From the NCBI RefSeq assembly GCF_003319095.1, contig NZ_QOHI01000001.1:248001-312000 (forward strand): 64,000 nt of DNA. Direction: 5' to 3'. This stretch comes from Blastococcus sp. TBT05-19. Its GTDB lineage: Bacteria > Actinomycetota > Actinomycetes > Mycobacteriales > Geodermatophilaceae. The notes below the pieces were generated by a model. It had not been told where the DNA came from. It did no database searches and worked only from the letters and a program-made list of their open reading frames with translations. Below, one piece after another: positions 43,351-51,492 of the stretch (position 1 is its first letter; the number at the start of each line of letters is the position of its first letter). The translations under genes were made by a program, and so were the position numbers.

Positions 43351-44411
43351 CCGGTCTCCTCGCGGGTCGGGGCGGTCGACGCCGGGACCGGCGCGGCAGC
43401 CAGGATCTCAGCCAGTGCCGCGGCGAACGCGCGCGAGGTGCCCGGATCGCGCACGGCGATCCGCAGGTGGTCGGGGGACAGCCCCGGGAACGTGTCGCCC
43501 CGCCGCACCGCCCAGCCGTGGTCGCGCAGGGCCCTCCGCACCCGCTCGCCGTCGGGCACGCGGACCAGCACGAACGAGGAACGGGGTTCGCCGAGCACCA
43601 CGGCACCCGGCGGGAGCGCGTCCAGCAGCGCCGCCCGGGAGGCGACGAGCTCGGTCGCCGCCGCGTCCGCCTCGGCCCGCGCCCCGGGGGTGGTGCAGGC
43701 GGCCAGCGCCGCCAGCGCCGGCGTCGACACCGGCCAGTGCGGCTGCTGCTCGGCCAGGGCGGCGATCAGCTCGGCCGGGCCCAGGGCGTAGCCGACCCGC
43801 AGCCCGGCCAGCCCCCACGTCTTGGTCAGGCTGCGCACGACCAGCAGGCCGGGCAGGTCCGTGCGCCCGGCGAGCGACTCGGGCTCGCCGGGCACGGTGT
43901 CGGCGAACGCCTCGTCCACGAGCAGCACCCGCCCGGGCCGGGCCAGCGCGGCGAGGGCGCCGGCGGGGTGCAGCACCGACGTCGGGTTCGTCGGGTTCCC
44001 GATCACCACCAGGTCGGCGTCGTGCGGCACGGCGGCCGGGTCCAGCCGGTAGCCGTCGGCGGCGTCGAGGAGCAGCCGGGTGACCGGCCGGCCGGCGGCG
44101 CGCAGCGCGGCCTCCGGCTCGGTGAAGGAGGGGTGCACGACGACGGCGTGCCGGGCGGTGACGGCGCGGGCCAGCAGCGTGAACGCCTCCGCGGCGCCTG
44201 CGGTGAGCAGCACCTCCGCGGGGTCCCGCCCGTGCGCGGCGGCCACCGCGGCGTGCGCGGCCCTCGGGTCGGGGTAGCCGGCGCTGGCGTCCACGGCCTC
44301 GTGCAGCACGGCCCGCAGCCAGGCCGGCGGGGTGCCGGCGCGCACGTTCACGGCGAGGTCGACCAGACCCGGCGCCAGCTCGGCGTCGCCGTGGTGGCGC
44401 AGATCGGTCAC
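43347..44411 (-). CDS. cobC: CobC-like threonine-phosphate decarboxylase / aminotransferase I
   Basis: A 354-residue fold-type I PLP enzyme. The PLP lysine lies in VRSLTKTWGLAGLRVGY, with VVIGNPTNPTSVLHP and LLVDEAFADTVPGE. Closest to actinobacterial CobC, which provides aminopropanol phosphate for the B12 side chain. A histidinol-phosphate aminotransferase role is the alternative; the coupling to cysG favours cobalamin. GTG at 44411, with CAGAGT six bases upstream as a possible leaderless -10. Confidence 0.85.
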   Translation of the reverse strand: MTDLRHHGDAELAPGLVDLAVNVRAGTPPAWLRAVLHEAVDASAGYPDPRAAHAAVAAAHGRDPAEVLLTAGAAEAFTLLARAVTARHAVVVHPSFTEPEAALRAAGRPVTRLLLDAADGYRLDPAAVPHDADLVVIGNPTNPTSVLHPAGALAALARPGRVLLVDEAFADTVPGEPESLAGRTDLPGLLVVRSLTKTWGLAGLRVGYALGPAELIAALAEQQPHWPVSTPALAALAACTTPGARAEADAAATELVASRAALLDALPPGAVVLGEPRSSFVLVRVPDGERVRRALRDHGWAVRRGDTFPGLSPDHLRIAVRDPGTSRAFAAALAEILAAAPVPASTAPTREETG

Positions 44412-44457
44412 GTTCCCACTCTGGCAGGCGTCGGTGACGCGCAGGTTTCGCGGTCAC

Positions 44458-44506
44458 TTGACGGATCGGAAAGCGACGGCCACTCTTTCCGGCATGGAAA
44501 GCGACG
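44458..44506 (+). promoter_or_regulatory. Promoter with overlapping palindromic operator
   Basis: TTGACG (44458-44463), a 17-base spacer and CACTCT (44481-44486) precede the ATG at 44494 by seven bases. CGGAAAG (44467-44473) and CTTTCCG (44485-44491) are perfect inverted copies around the spacer and -10. GGAAAGCGACG is repeated directly at 44468-44478 and 44496-44506. This is the expected layout for a repressor site; the winged-helix protein encoded two genes on is the obvious candidate. Confidence 0.55.
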
Positions 44507-44958
44507 CGGCCGAGGCCCGCGCCCAGCTCGCCGCCCTGCAGACCGACCGCGCGGCGCTGGCGGGGCGGCTCGTGCAGCCCTGGTGGTGGGACGTCGCCTT
44601 CGGCGTGCTCGTCGCCGCGTTCTTCAGCAGCTACTCGTCGCACAGCATCTGGGTGATCGGGGCGGCGCTGCTGGTCTTCTCGCTCGGCGTGCGGTGGCTG
44701 ATGGCCGTCTACCAGCGGATCACCGGCACCTGGTGGGACGCGAGCAAGGTCGGCCCGGTCCAGGACCGCGTCCGGCGGGCGCTGCGCCGGCTGGTCGTCG
44801 GCTACGTCGTGCTGCTCGCGCTGGGTGGCGCGCTCGAGTTCCTGCTCGACGTGCGCGGCGCCATGGTCGGGGTCGGCGTGGTCATGGGCACCGCGGCCGG
44901 GCTGAGCTCCCGGTGGGTGACCCGGATCTACGTCGCCGGGCTGCGCGCCGGGTCGTGA
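44494..44958 (+). CDS. Hypothetical membrane protein paired with a winged-helix regulator
   Basis: A 154-residue protein not recognised by function. Four hydrophobic helices lie at about residues 32-48, 52-70, 107-125 and 128-145. The first 25 residues look like an amphipathic helix (DAAEARAQLAALQTDRAALA). It overlaps the next gene by GTGA. Membrane protein plus small winged-helix regulator pairs of this kind are common in actinobacteria. Confidence 0.75.
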   Translation: MESDAAEARAQLAALQTDRAALAGRLVQPWWWDVAFGVLVAAFFSSYSSHSIWVIGAALLVFSLGVRWLMAVYQRITGTWWDASKVGPVQDRVRRALRRLVVGYVVLLALGGALEFLLDVRGAMVGVGVVMGTAAGLSSRWVTRIYVAGLRAGS

Positions 44959-45248
44959 CCGCCGTCCAACCGCGGTTCGACCCGGTCGTGCACGCGCCGC
45001 CCCGGCTGCAGGTCTGCGGTCTGCTCGCCGTCGTCGACACCATGGACTTCTCGGCGGTGCGCGAGCAGGTCGGCGTCAGCGACTCGGTGCTCTCCAAGCA
45101 CGTCAAGCAGCTCGAGGAGGCCGGCTACGTCCGGGTGCACAAGGCCACGCGCGCGTCCCGGCTGCGCACCAGCCTCTCCCTGACCGCCGCCGGGCGGGCC
45201 GCCTTCGACGCGCACGTGGCCGAGCTGCGCCGGATCACCGGCGGCTGA
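44955..45248 (+). CDS. Small winged-helix transcriptional regulator
   Basis: A 97-residue DNA-binding protein: LQVCGLLAVVDTMDFSAVRE then QVGVSDSVLSKHVKQLEEAG (recognition helix) and the wing YVRVHKATRASRLRTSLSLT. It matches the MarR/ArsR-like HTH_34 group with no ligand domain. It is co-translated with the preceding membrane protein and probably binds the palindrome at 44467-44491. Confidence 0.88.
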   Translation: MTAVQPRFDPVVHAPPRLQVCGLLAVVDTMDFSAVREQVGVSDSVLSKHVKQLEEAGYVRVHKATRASRLRTSLSLTAAGRAAFDAHVAELRRITGG

Positions 45249-45319
45249 CCCCTCGCGCCCGGCCTCCCGCGGCACCGGCAGAGTGCTCGGGAACGGCCGG
45301 ACGGCGGAGCGGGGGACGG

Positions 45320-46381
45320 GTGCGGGGCAGGCGAGGCGCGCAGCTGCTCGACGCCGCGGTCGTCGTCGCCGGCGGGGTCGCCCTGAGCCTGCTGGTCGCG
45401 TTGGCCGGGCTGCCGTCGCCGGCGCTCTTCGGTGGGCTGATCGCCGGGCTGGTGCGCGCGCTGGCCGGCCGCACCGGAGCGCGCGTCCCCGAGGCCGGGA
45501 GCACCGCGGGCCAGGCCGTCATCGGGGTCGCCATGGGCGCGCTGGTCGACCTGGACACGCTCCGGGCCGTGGGGGCCGACTGGCTCCCGGTCCTGCTGAC
45601 GACGGTGGCGACGCTCGTCCTCAGCCTGGTCGCGGGTGCCGCGTTCCGGCTGCACCGCGGGATCAGCCCGGTCACCGGTGCCTTCGCGATGATCGCCGGG
45701 GGCGCCAGCGGCATCGTGGTCATGGCCCGCGACCTCGGCGCCGACGAGCGCATGGTCGCGGTGCTGCAGTACCTGCGCGTCCTGTTGATCGTGCTGCTGA
45801 TGCCGGTGGCGGCCACCGCCGTCTACGGCGCCACGGCCGGATCGGGGGCGGCTCCTTCGGCGGCGGGACCCGGCTGGCCGGCGGGGCTCGCGTTCACGGT
45901 CGGCTGCTCCGTGGTCGGGGTGGTCGCGGGCCGGCTGGTCCGCCTGCCGGTCGCGGCGCTGCTGGGGCCGCTGGTCGCCGCGGCCGTCGCCGACCTCACC
46001 GGGCTCTCGCGGGGCGCGTAGGTGCCCGGCCTGGTCGAGAGCGCCGCCTTCCTCGTGATCGGGCTGCAGGTCGGCGTCAGCTTCACCCGCGACACCCTGC
46101 GGGTCATCGGACGGGCGCTGCCGCTGGCGCTGGCGATCATGGCGGCACTGGTCCTGGCCTGCGCCGGGCTGGGCGCCGTCCTCGCCGGCGTCACCGGCGC
46201 CAGCGCGCTCGACGGCTACCTGGCGACCACACCCGGCGGTCTCTACGCGGTGCTGGCCACCGCCCGCGACGCCGGGGCCGACACGACCTTCGTCCTCGCG
46301 GTCCAGGTGCTGCGGCTGTTCGTCATGCTGTTCAGCGCCCCGTTGATCGCCCGCTGGCTGCGGCGGTCACGGCCGAGCTGA
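45320..46381 (+). pseudogene. AbrB-family permease gene interrupted by in-frame TAG
   Basis: The frame encodes 233 residues, a TAG at 46019-46021, then 119 more in the same frame beginning with GTG at 46022. Together (353 codons) they match one AbrB/ammonia-monooxygenase-like membrane protein of normal length, with about ten helices. LPVAALLGPLVAAAVADLTG before the stop and LVESAAFLVIGLQVGVSFT after it are adjacent pieces of one repeat in intact homologues. So either the gene is dead, the TAG is read through, or a sequence error changed one base. Reinitiation at the GTG touching the stop could make two polypeptides. GTG start at 45320 has GGAG upstream. Confidence 0.72.
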
Positions 46382-46897
46382 CCGTGCGTGGTCCGGGGCG
46401 AAGCGGGCCAGCAGCGCACCCACGATCTCGTCGACCGGGCGGGCGGCGTCGACGCGCAGGACGTCCCCGCCGGGCCACGGTTCGTACGTCCGGCTCCGTT
46501 CGGTCACCTCCGCCCACGTGGGCTCCGGGACGTCCGTCAGCGTCCGTCGACGTCCCTCCAGCCGCCGGCGGTGCTCCCTCTCGTCCTCGAGCACCAGGAG
46601 CACGAACGCGAGCCCGGACCCGTCGCGAGCCGCGGCCCGCCACGTGTCGCGCGCGGGCTCGCTGTCGTTCACCGCGTCCACGACGACGGATCGCCCGAGG
46701 TCGAGGTTCTGCTCGACCACGGCCCGCGCCACCTCGTAGGCGGCCACACCCGTCTGCTCGGAGGCCGGGAACCCGCCACGGAGCAGGGCGTCCTCGATCG
46801 GGTCGACCGAGACGGAGGTCCAGCCCGATCGGGTGGCGAACGCGCCGGCCACGGCCGACTTGCCGGTGCCGGGGAGTCCCGAGATGACGACGAGCAC
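46367..46897 (-). CDS. P-loop kinase-like ATPase (AAA_33 type)
   Basis: A 176-residue nucleotide-binding protein. Walker A ISGLPGTGKSAVAGAF lies at residue 5, DPIEDALL and SVVVDAVNDSEPARD follow, and LLVLEDEREHRRRLEGR resembles the lid of small-molecule kinases. Substrate unknown; relatives include aminoglycoside/gluconate-type kinases. The 3' end overlaps the AbrB gene by 15 bases tail to tail. GTG start with CATCGT six bases upstream. Confidence 0.8.
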   Translation of the reverse strand: MLVVISGLPGTGKSAVAGAFATRSGWTSVSVDPIEDALLRGGFPASEQTGVAAYEVARAVVEQNLDLGRSVVVDAVNDSEPARDTWRAAARDGSGLAFVLLVLEDEREHRRRLEGRRRTLTDVPEPTWAEVTERSRTYEPWPGGDVLRVDAARPVDEIVGALLARFAPDHARSARP

Positions 46898-46988
46898 CCG
46901 GCCACGATGCCGGGCGCCGGGCCTGGGGCGCCGACCGGGCCCCGGCGGAATAGGTGAGCGGGCACCTGACGATCGGCGTTCCCCGGCC

Positions 46989-46994
46989 TACTCT
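46989..46994 (+). promoter_or_regulatory. Candidate -10 element for the 47029 gene
   Basis: TACTCT, followed by a ribosome site GGGAGGAGA at 47014-47022. The element lies downstream of a GTG at 46954, which argues against that earlier start. Confidence 0.4.
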
Positions 46995-47028
46995 CGTGGG
47001 CCGGCGCACGAGCGGGAGGAGACCGGAG

Positions 47029-47292
47029 CTGTCCGAGGAGAACGCGGCTGCCGCGACGAGCGACACCGAGGACTCGGTGCTGCTGTTCGTCGGCGGGCCC
47101 CTCGACGGGAGGGTGCAGATCCGGGAGGCCCGGCACGGCGAGCCGCTGCCGACGGTGACGCACGTCCACCTGCACGGCGGGCCCAAGGTGGTGCACCGCT
47201 ACGACCTCGAGCCGCTCAGCGACGGCGTCGGCGTCTACAACCTCCGGCGCCCCGCTCGGCGCCCCGCCCACGACGAGTCCGTCGCCGACTGA
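47029..47292 (+). CDS. Hypothetical protein, probable CTG start
   Basis: An 87-residue protein not recognised. It is acidic at the N-terminus (SEENAAAATSDTEDS) with a compact core LLFVGGPLDGRVQ and VTHVHLHGGPKVVHRYDL, and a Pro/Arg-rich tail. The frame could begin at GTG 46954, but a strong ribosome site (GGGAGGAGA, 47014-47022) sits nine bases before CTG at 47029 and a -10-like TACTCT lies between. The Arg-rich 25 residues before the CTG look untranslated. The CTG start is inference. Confidence 0.5.
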   Translation: MSEENAAAATSDTEDSVLLFVGGPLDGRVQIREARHGEPLPTVTHVHLHGGPKVVHRYDLEPLSDGVGVYNLRRPARRPAHDESVAD

Positions 47293-47301
47293 CCGCGGGG
47301 C

Positions 47302-47790
47302 TCACCAGCCCTGCACCCGCCGCGCCTCGGCGACCACGCGGTCGAACCGGGCCCGGTCGAGCGCGGCGCCCTCCCGCCGCACCGTCGAGGGGTCCAGCAG
47401 CAGCAGCCGGTCCAGCCGGACCTCGCTCGGGCGCCCGCGGGAGTCCCAGGCGCCGCTGCCGACCTCGGTCCACACGCGCCCGCGCCGGGCCTCGTCCGCG
47501 GCGTCGCGGTCGTGGTCCTGGCTGCTCAGCATCAGGCCCAGGAGCTGCTCGCCGCGGCGGCCGATGACCAGCACCGGGCGGTCCTTGCCCCGGCCGTCGC
47601 CCTCGTCGTAGGGCACCCAGGCCCACACGACCTCACCCGGATCGGGCCGGCCGTCGTCCCGCGGGCGGTAGTCGAGATCGGGGGCCGGCGACGCCGCTCG
47701 CGGCCGGGGCCGCGGGGAGCTCCGGACGAGCCCCAGCAACCGGCCCGCCGTGCGGGCCATCGACCGACCGAGCCGCCCCGGGTTCGCCAT
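47302..47790 (-). CDS. PemK/MazF-like protein, no antitoxin beside it
   Basis: A 162-residue protein. A basic N-terminus (about 40 residues, RSSPRPRPRA) precedes a PemK/MazF-type domain: DPGEVVWAWVPYDEGDG, KDRPVLVIGRRGEQLLGLML, then SEVRLDRLLLLDPSTV. The domain has the GEVxW and RPVLVI hallmarks of the fold. No small antitoxin gene precedes it, so it may be a non-toxic relative or a solitary nuclease. ATG at 47790 (MANPGRLGR) is uncertain because no ribosome site is visible; the second Met (MARTAGR) is possible. Confidence 0.7.
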   Translation of the reverse strand: MANPGRLGRSMARTAGRLLGLVRSSPRPRPRAASPAPDLDYRPRDDGRPDPGEVVWAWVPYDEGDGRGKDRPVLVIGRRGEQLLGLMLSSQDHDRDAADEARRGRVWTEVGSGAWDSRGRPSEVRLDRLLLLDPSTVRREGAALDRARFDRVVAEARRVQGW

Positions 47791-47823
47791 GGGAGGCACG
47801 GTACGACGGCCGTCCCGGGTCAC

Positions 47824-47852
47824 ACATCCATCACCGGATGTCACACGTGACA
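47824..47852. promoter_or_regulatory. Overlapping palindromes between divergent genes
   Basis: ACATCC-N6-GGATGT (47824-47841) and TGTCAC-AC-GTGACA (47839-47852) are perfect inverted repeats that overlap by three bases. They lie in the divergent space between the PemK-like gene and the 47952 gene, with further TCACAC copies around. Probable operator(s); binder unknown. Confidence 0.5.
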
Positions 47853-47951
47853 CATCGACACCAAATGGTCACGCTGAGGGTTGAGAAAGCCGAAAGGGGG
47901 GCACCATGGATTCACGGCAGCGCGTGGCGCCGCCAGGAGAAGGGGGTCTCC

Positions 47952-48149
47952 ATGACGTCGGCCGAGCCCGTGCGCCCCGCTGTGCCGCGAGCGCGTGAGG
48001 TCAAGGCGAGCGTGCTCGCTGCATTCCAGCTGGTCGAGGACGCCCGCTACCTCGGGCACGACCGCAGACCCCGCCGGGAACGCGTACGCCTGATGGCCGA
48101 GCGGGCCGTCCTGGACCGGAAGCTCGCTCGGGACCTCCGCGCCAGCTAG
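47952..48149 (+). CDS. Hypothetical small basic protein
   Basis: A 65-residue protein not recognised, Arg-rich and helical (VKASVLAAFQLVEDARYLGH, RVRLMAERAVLDRKLARD). ATG at 47952; AGGAGA is about ten bases upstream. A second ATG frame at 47906 with a good GGGGG site overlaps it (30 codons) and may act as a short upstream ORF. Divergent from the PemK-like gene across a palindromic region. Confidence 0.55.
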   Translation: MTSAEPVRPAVPRAREVKASVLAAFQLVEDARYLGHDRRPRRERVRLMAERAVLDRKLARDLRAS

Positions 48150-48198
48150 ACCCGTCGTCTACCGGGTCGGCGTCCGCCGGGACCGATCAGCCCGGCGG
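48149..48198. terminator. Two short hairpins between convergent genes
   Basis: GACCCG/CGGGTC (48149-48168) is followed by CCGCCGGG/CCCGGCGG (48174-48198), filling the space between the small basic protein and the FMN-binding protein. Confidence 0.5.
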
Positions 48199-48201
48199 TC
48201 C

Positions 48202-48810
48202 TCAGAGCTCCTCGGCCAGCGCTGCCCGCATCACCACGTCGTCGGTCGTGATCGTGGTGTCCCGGCAGTGCTCGCGCAGGACCGTGCCGAACGAGGGGTA
48301 GGTCGAGCGGTCCACCCGGCGCTCCGGGTCCCACAGCCCCGACCGCATGACCGACTTGGGGCACTGGAAGTAGGCCTTCGACACCTGGAGCACCAGGACC
48401 GACAGCGGCTTCTTGCCGAACTCGGTGAGGTCGACGTCCAGGTCGTCCGGGCCCACGACGGAGGTCGTGCCGTACACCCGCAGCGTCTCGTCGAAGCCCG
48501 GGACGAAGAACATGATCGCCGCCCGCGGGTTGTCGGCCAGGTTGCGCAGGCTGTCGATCCGGTTGTTGCCCAGCCGGTCGGGCAGCGCGAGCCGGTGCTC
48601 GTCGAGCACGTGCACGAAACCCGGCGCGCCGCCGCGCGGCGACACCTCGGGCCAGCCGTCCGCCGACGCCGTCGCCAGGGTCGCGAACGGCGAGAGCGCG
48701 ATGAAGTCTCGGCAGTAGGTGTCGAGGGAGCCGATCTCCTTGTCGAGCACCCGCTGGGACGGCGACCGGTAGGCCTCCAGCGCGTCCGGGCCGGCGGTGT
48801 CGGGATCCAC
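48202..48810 (-). CDS. Pyridoxamine 5'-phosphate oxidase-like FMN/F420-binding protein
   Basis: A 202-residue split-barrel flavoprotein of the MSMEG_1061 type: FATLATASADGWPEVSPRGG near residue 42, LALPDRLGNNRIDSLRNLAD, AAIMFFVPGFDETLRVYG, and the C-terminal KAYFQCPKSVMRSGLWD. FMN is probably bound; a true pyridoxamine phosphate oxidase is unlikely given the C-terminus. GTG at 48810 is six bases after TACGGT (minus strand). Confidence 0.88.
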   Translation of the reverse strand: MDPDTAGPDALEAYRSPSQRVLDKEIGSLDTYCRDFIALSPFATLATASADGWPEVSPRGGAPGFVHVLDEHRLALPDRLGNNRIDSLRNLADNPRAAIMFFVPGFDETLRVYGTTSVVGPDDLDVDLTEFGKKPLSVLVLQVSKAYFQCPKSVMRSGLWDPERRVDRSTYPSFGTVLREHCRDTTITTDDVVMRAALAEEL

Positions 48811-48816
48811 GCCCCG

Positions 48817-48842
48817 ACCGTAGTGGGCGCCCCCGCTACCGT
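48817..48842. promoter_or_regulatory. Divergent leaderless promoters
   Basis: TACGGT on the minus strand (48817-48822) and TACCGT on the plus strand (48837-48842) lie six and eight bases from the start codons at 48810 and 48851. The whole divergent spacer is only 40 bases. Confidence 0.6.
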
Positions 48843-48850
48843 TCCTCCTC

Positions 48851-49240
48851 GTGCCTGAGGTCTGGAGCTCACCCGTCCGCTACGTCGAGTGCGATCAGCA
48901 GGGCGTCGTCTTCAACGCCCACTACCTGACGTGGGCCGACGAGGCGTCCAACGGCTGGTGGGCGTCCCTCGGGCTCGACTGGGACGAGCTGGTGGCCCGG
49001 GGCGCGGACCCGGTGGTCAAGGCCAGCTCCCTGGAGTGGACCTCGTCCGCCCGCTGGGGCGACACCGTCGCCGTGGATGCCGAGATCGAGAAGGTGGGCC
49101 GCACCAGCGTGACGGTGCGCTTCACCGTGCGCGTCGGCGAGCGGGTGTGCTGCGTCGTCCGCAACACCTACGTCTCGGTCGCCGACGGCCGCGCCAACCC
49201 GTGGCCGGACGACGTGCGGGCGCGGCTCAGCGAGGGCTGA
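48851..49240 (+). CDS. Acyl-CoA thioesterase (4-hydroxybenzoyl-CoA thioesterase fold)
   Basis: A 129-residue hot-dog protein. The active-site motif is [20 protein letters not shown] with the catalytic aspartate, and [15 protein letters not shown] follows. Substrate unknown. GTG start directly after TACCGT; its 3' end overlaps the convergent cobQ by 14 bases. Confidence 0.9.
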   Translation: MPEVWSSPVRYVECDQQGVVFNAHYLTWADEASNGWWASLGLDWDELVARGADPVVKASSLEWTSSARWGDTVAVDAEIEKVGRTSVTVRFTVRVGERVCCVVRNTYVSVADGRANPWPDDVRARLSEG

Positions 49241-50732
49241 GGCCCGAGCCCGGGGGCAGCAGCGGCAGGCCGGCCGGCGGCCCGCCCTCGATCAGCCGCC
49301 ACAGGGCGTCGGTGTCGGCGTGCTCGGCCACCAGGTCGCCCAGGCGGTCGAGCCGCGCCTCGCGCAGCGCCGCGAAGTCGGTGTCCGGCGCGGGCACGAA
49401 CCGTCGTCCGGTGAGGCGGGCGACCTCGCCGAGGAAGGCCCGCCGGAAGCCGTCGTTCTCCAGTGCGCCGTGCCAGGTGGTGCCGAAGACGGCGCCGGAC
49501 CGGGCGCCGTCCAGGAAGCGCTCGGCGCCGTCGTCCACGGTGACGGTGCCGTGGTGGATCTCGTAGCCGGCCACCCGCTCACCCAGCGCCGTCCCCACCG
49601 GCCGGGCCAGCGTCTTCTCCCGCGCGAACCGGACGTCGGCGGGCAGCAGCCCGAGGCCGGGCACCGTGCCGGCCCGGGACTCGACGTCGTCGGTGATCGT
49701 GCGGGCCAGCATCTGGTGCCCACCGCAGATGCCCAGGACCGGGGCGCCCTCGGCGGCGCGGCGGGCGACCGCGTCCGCGAGCCCCGTCGAGCGCAACCAG
49801 CCCAGGTCGGCGACGGTCGACCGGGTGCCGGGCAGGACCACCAGGTCGGCGTCGGCGAGCTCCTCGGGGCGGGTGGCGTACCGGACCAGGACGCCGGGCT
49901 CGGCGGCCAGCGCGTCGAGGTCGGTGAAGTTCGACAGCCGCGGCACCCGGGCCACCGAGATCCGCAGCACCTCCTCGCCGTGCGGGGGACCGGCCGGCCC
50001 GCGGTCGGCGCCGATGCCCAGGGAGTCCTCGACGTCGAGCTCCAGGCCGCCGAGCCAGGGGAGGACGCCGAGCACCGGGCGGCCGGTCAGGGCCGAGATC
50101 CGGTCCAGGCCGGGGCGCAGCAGCCGCACGTCACCGCGGAACTTGTTCACCAGGAAGCCCGCGACCAGCCGCTGGTCCTCCGGGGGCATGAGCGCGACCG
50201 TGCCGTGCAGGGCGGCGAACACCCCGCCGCGGTCGATGTCGCCGACGACCACCACCGGCAGGTCCGCCGCCGTGGCCAGGCCCATGTTGGCGATGTCGTC
50301 GGCGCGCAGGTTGATCTCGGTGGGGGAGCCGGCGCCCTCGCAGACGACGACGTCGAACCGGGAGCGCAGGTCGGCGAGGGAGGCCAGCACCTGCTCCAGC
50401 AGCGCCGCCTTCATCGGCCGGTAGGACAGCGCGGTGACGTCGGCGACCGGCCGGCCCAGCAGGACCACCTGGGAGGAGTTCTCGCCGCCGGGCTTGAGCA
50501 GCACCGGGTTCATGTGCGCCTCGGGCTCCACCCGCGCCGCCGCGGCCTGCATCACCTGCGCGCGGCCGATCTCGGCGCCGTCGGCGGTGACCATGGAGTT
50601 GTTGCTCATGTTCTGCGCCTTGAACGGCGCGACCGACACGCCCTGGCGCACCAGCCAGCGGCAGATGCCCGCCGTCACCACCGACTTGCCGGCGTCGGAG
50701 GTGGTGCCGGCGACCAGCAGCGCGCCGCTCAC
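49227..50732 (-). CDS. cobQ: Adenosylcobyric acid synthase (CobQ)
   Basis: A 501-residue ATP- and glutamine-dependent amidotransferase adding four amide groups to adenosylcobyrinic a,c-diamide. P-loop [15 protein letters not shown] is at residue 5, [20 protein letters not shown] near 40, and the glutaminase cysteine in [14 protein letters not shown] at 50732 overlaps the plsC-like stop (GTGA), so it is translated with an unrelated lipid gene. No cobalamin riboswitch precedes it. Confidence 0.95.
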   Translation of the reverse strand: MSGALLVAGTTSDAGKSVVTAGICRWLVRQGVSVAPFKAQNMSNNSMVTADGAEIGRAQVMQAAAARVEPEAHMNPVLLKPGGENSSQVVLLGRPVADVTALSYRPMKAALLEQVLASLADLRSRFDVVVCEGAGSPTEINLRADDIANMGLATAADLPVVVVGDIDRGGVFAALHGTVALMPPEDQRLVAGFLVNKFRGDVRLLRPGLDRISALTGRPVLGVLPWLGGLELDVEDSLGIGADRGPAGPPHGEEVLRISVARVPRLSNFTDLDALAAEPGVLVRYATRPEELADADLVVLPGTRSTVADLGWLRSTGLADAVARRAAEGAPVLGICGGHQMLARTITDDVESRAGTVPGLGLLPADVRFAREKTLARPVGTALGERVAGYEIHHGTVTVDDGAERFLDGARSGAVFGTTWHGALENDGFRRAFLGEVARLTGRRFVPAPDTDFAALREARLDRLGDLVAEHADTDALWRLIEGGPPAGLPLLPPGSGLSPR

Positions 50733-51394
50733 GCCACCTCGCGCGGGGCGTCCCAGCCCGCCTTCTCCTGCCCGGAGAGCTCGGCGATCGCCACCATGAT
50801 CCGGTCGGTGACCTCGCGGCGGGCGCGGCCGTTCCCGGCCTTGCCGCGGTGCTCGGGGAAGGTCAGCGGAGCGCCGAAGGTGACCGACACCCGCGCCGGC
50901 CGGGGCCAGCTGGCGCCGACCGGCTGTGCCCGGTCGGTCCCGGCGACGGCCACCGGGACGACGGGGCAGTCCGCGGTCAGCGCCAGCCAGGCGACGCCGG
51001 TCTTCCCGCGGGCGAGCCGCCCGTCGCGGGAGCGGGTGCCCTCGGGGTAGATGCCGAACCCGCCGCCGGACTGCAGCACGCCGAGCGCGGTGTCCAGGGC
51101 GGCCTGGGCGGCGCGATGGGTCTCCCGTTCCACGGGCAGGGCGCCCAGCGTGGTGAACAGCGTGCGGGTGAACCACCCGGAGAGGCCCGAGCCGGTGAAG
51201 TACTCGGCCTTGGCGAGGTAGCCGACGCGGCGCGGGGCCATCGTCGGGATCACGATGCTGTCGATGAACGACAGGTGGTTGCTGGCGAAGATCACCGGGC
51301 CGTCCAGCGGCACGTTCTCCTTGCCGGTCACGGTCGGGCGGAACATCAGCCAGAACAGCGGCCGGAGGACGAACCTCAGGAGGACGTAGAACAT
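50729..51394 (-). CDS. 1-acyl-sn-glycerol-3-phosphate acyltransferase
   Basis: A 221-residue PlsC-family acyltransferase making phosphatidic acid at the membrane. The HX4D motif is in [12 protein letters not shown], the substrate motif in [14 protein letters not shown], and the N-terminal helix is [16 protein letters not shown] has GGAGGGAG a few bases upstream. Actinobacteria carry several paralogues, so which lysophosphatidate pool it serves is open. Confidence 0.92.
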   Translation of the reverse strand: MFYVLLRFVLRPLFWLMFRPTVTGKENVPLDGPVIFASNHLSFIDSIVIPTMAPRRVGYLAKAEYFTGSGLSGWFTRTLFTTLGALPVERETHRAAQAALDTALGVLQSGGGFGIYPEGTRSRDGRLARGKTGVAWLALTADCPVVPVAVAGTDRAQPVGASWPRPARVSVTFGAPLTFPEHRGKAGNGRARREVTDRIMVAIAELSGQEKAGWDAPREVA

Positions 51395-51421
51395 CGGGGC
51401 TCCCTCCTCGGTGGTCCGTGC

Positions 51422-51485
51422 GCGGCCCGCCGCACGACTGCCCCGATCCTGCCGGAGAGGAACCGTGGCCTGCGCGGCGGGCCGC
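51422..51485. terminator. Long-loop hairpin between PAS-ANTAR and plsC genes
   Basis: GCGGCCCGCCGC (51422-51433) and GCGGCGGGCCGC (51474-51485) are perfect 12-base arms with a 40-base loop, eight bases past the PAS-ANTAR stop on that strand. Confidence 0.45.
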
Positions 51486-51492
51486 GGCGGCG

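Noticed and set aside
46954-47028. N-terminal 25 residues of the 47029 gene from a GTG start
   Set aside because: No ribosome site, Arg-rich shadow-like composition, and a -10 element inside; the CTG with a strong ribosome site fits better, though not proven.
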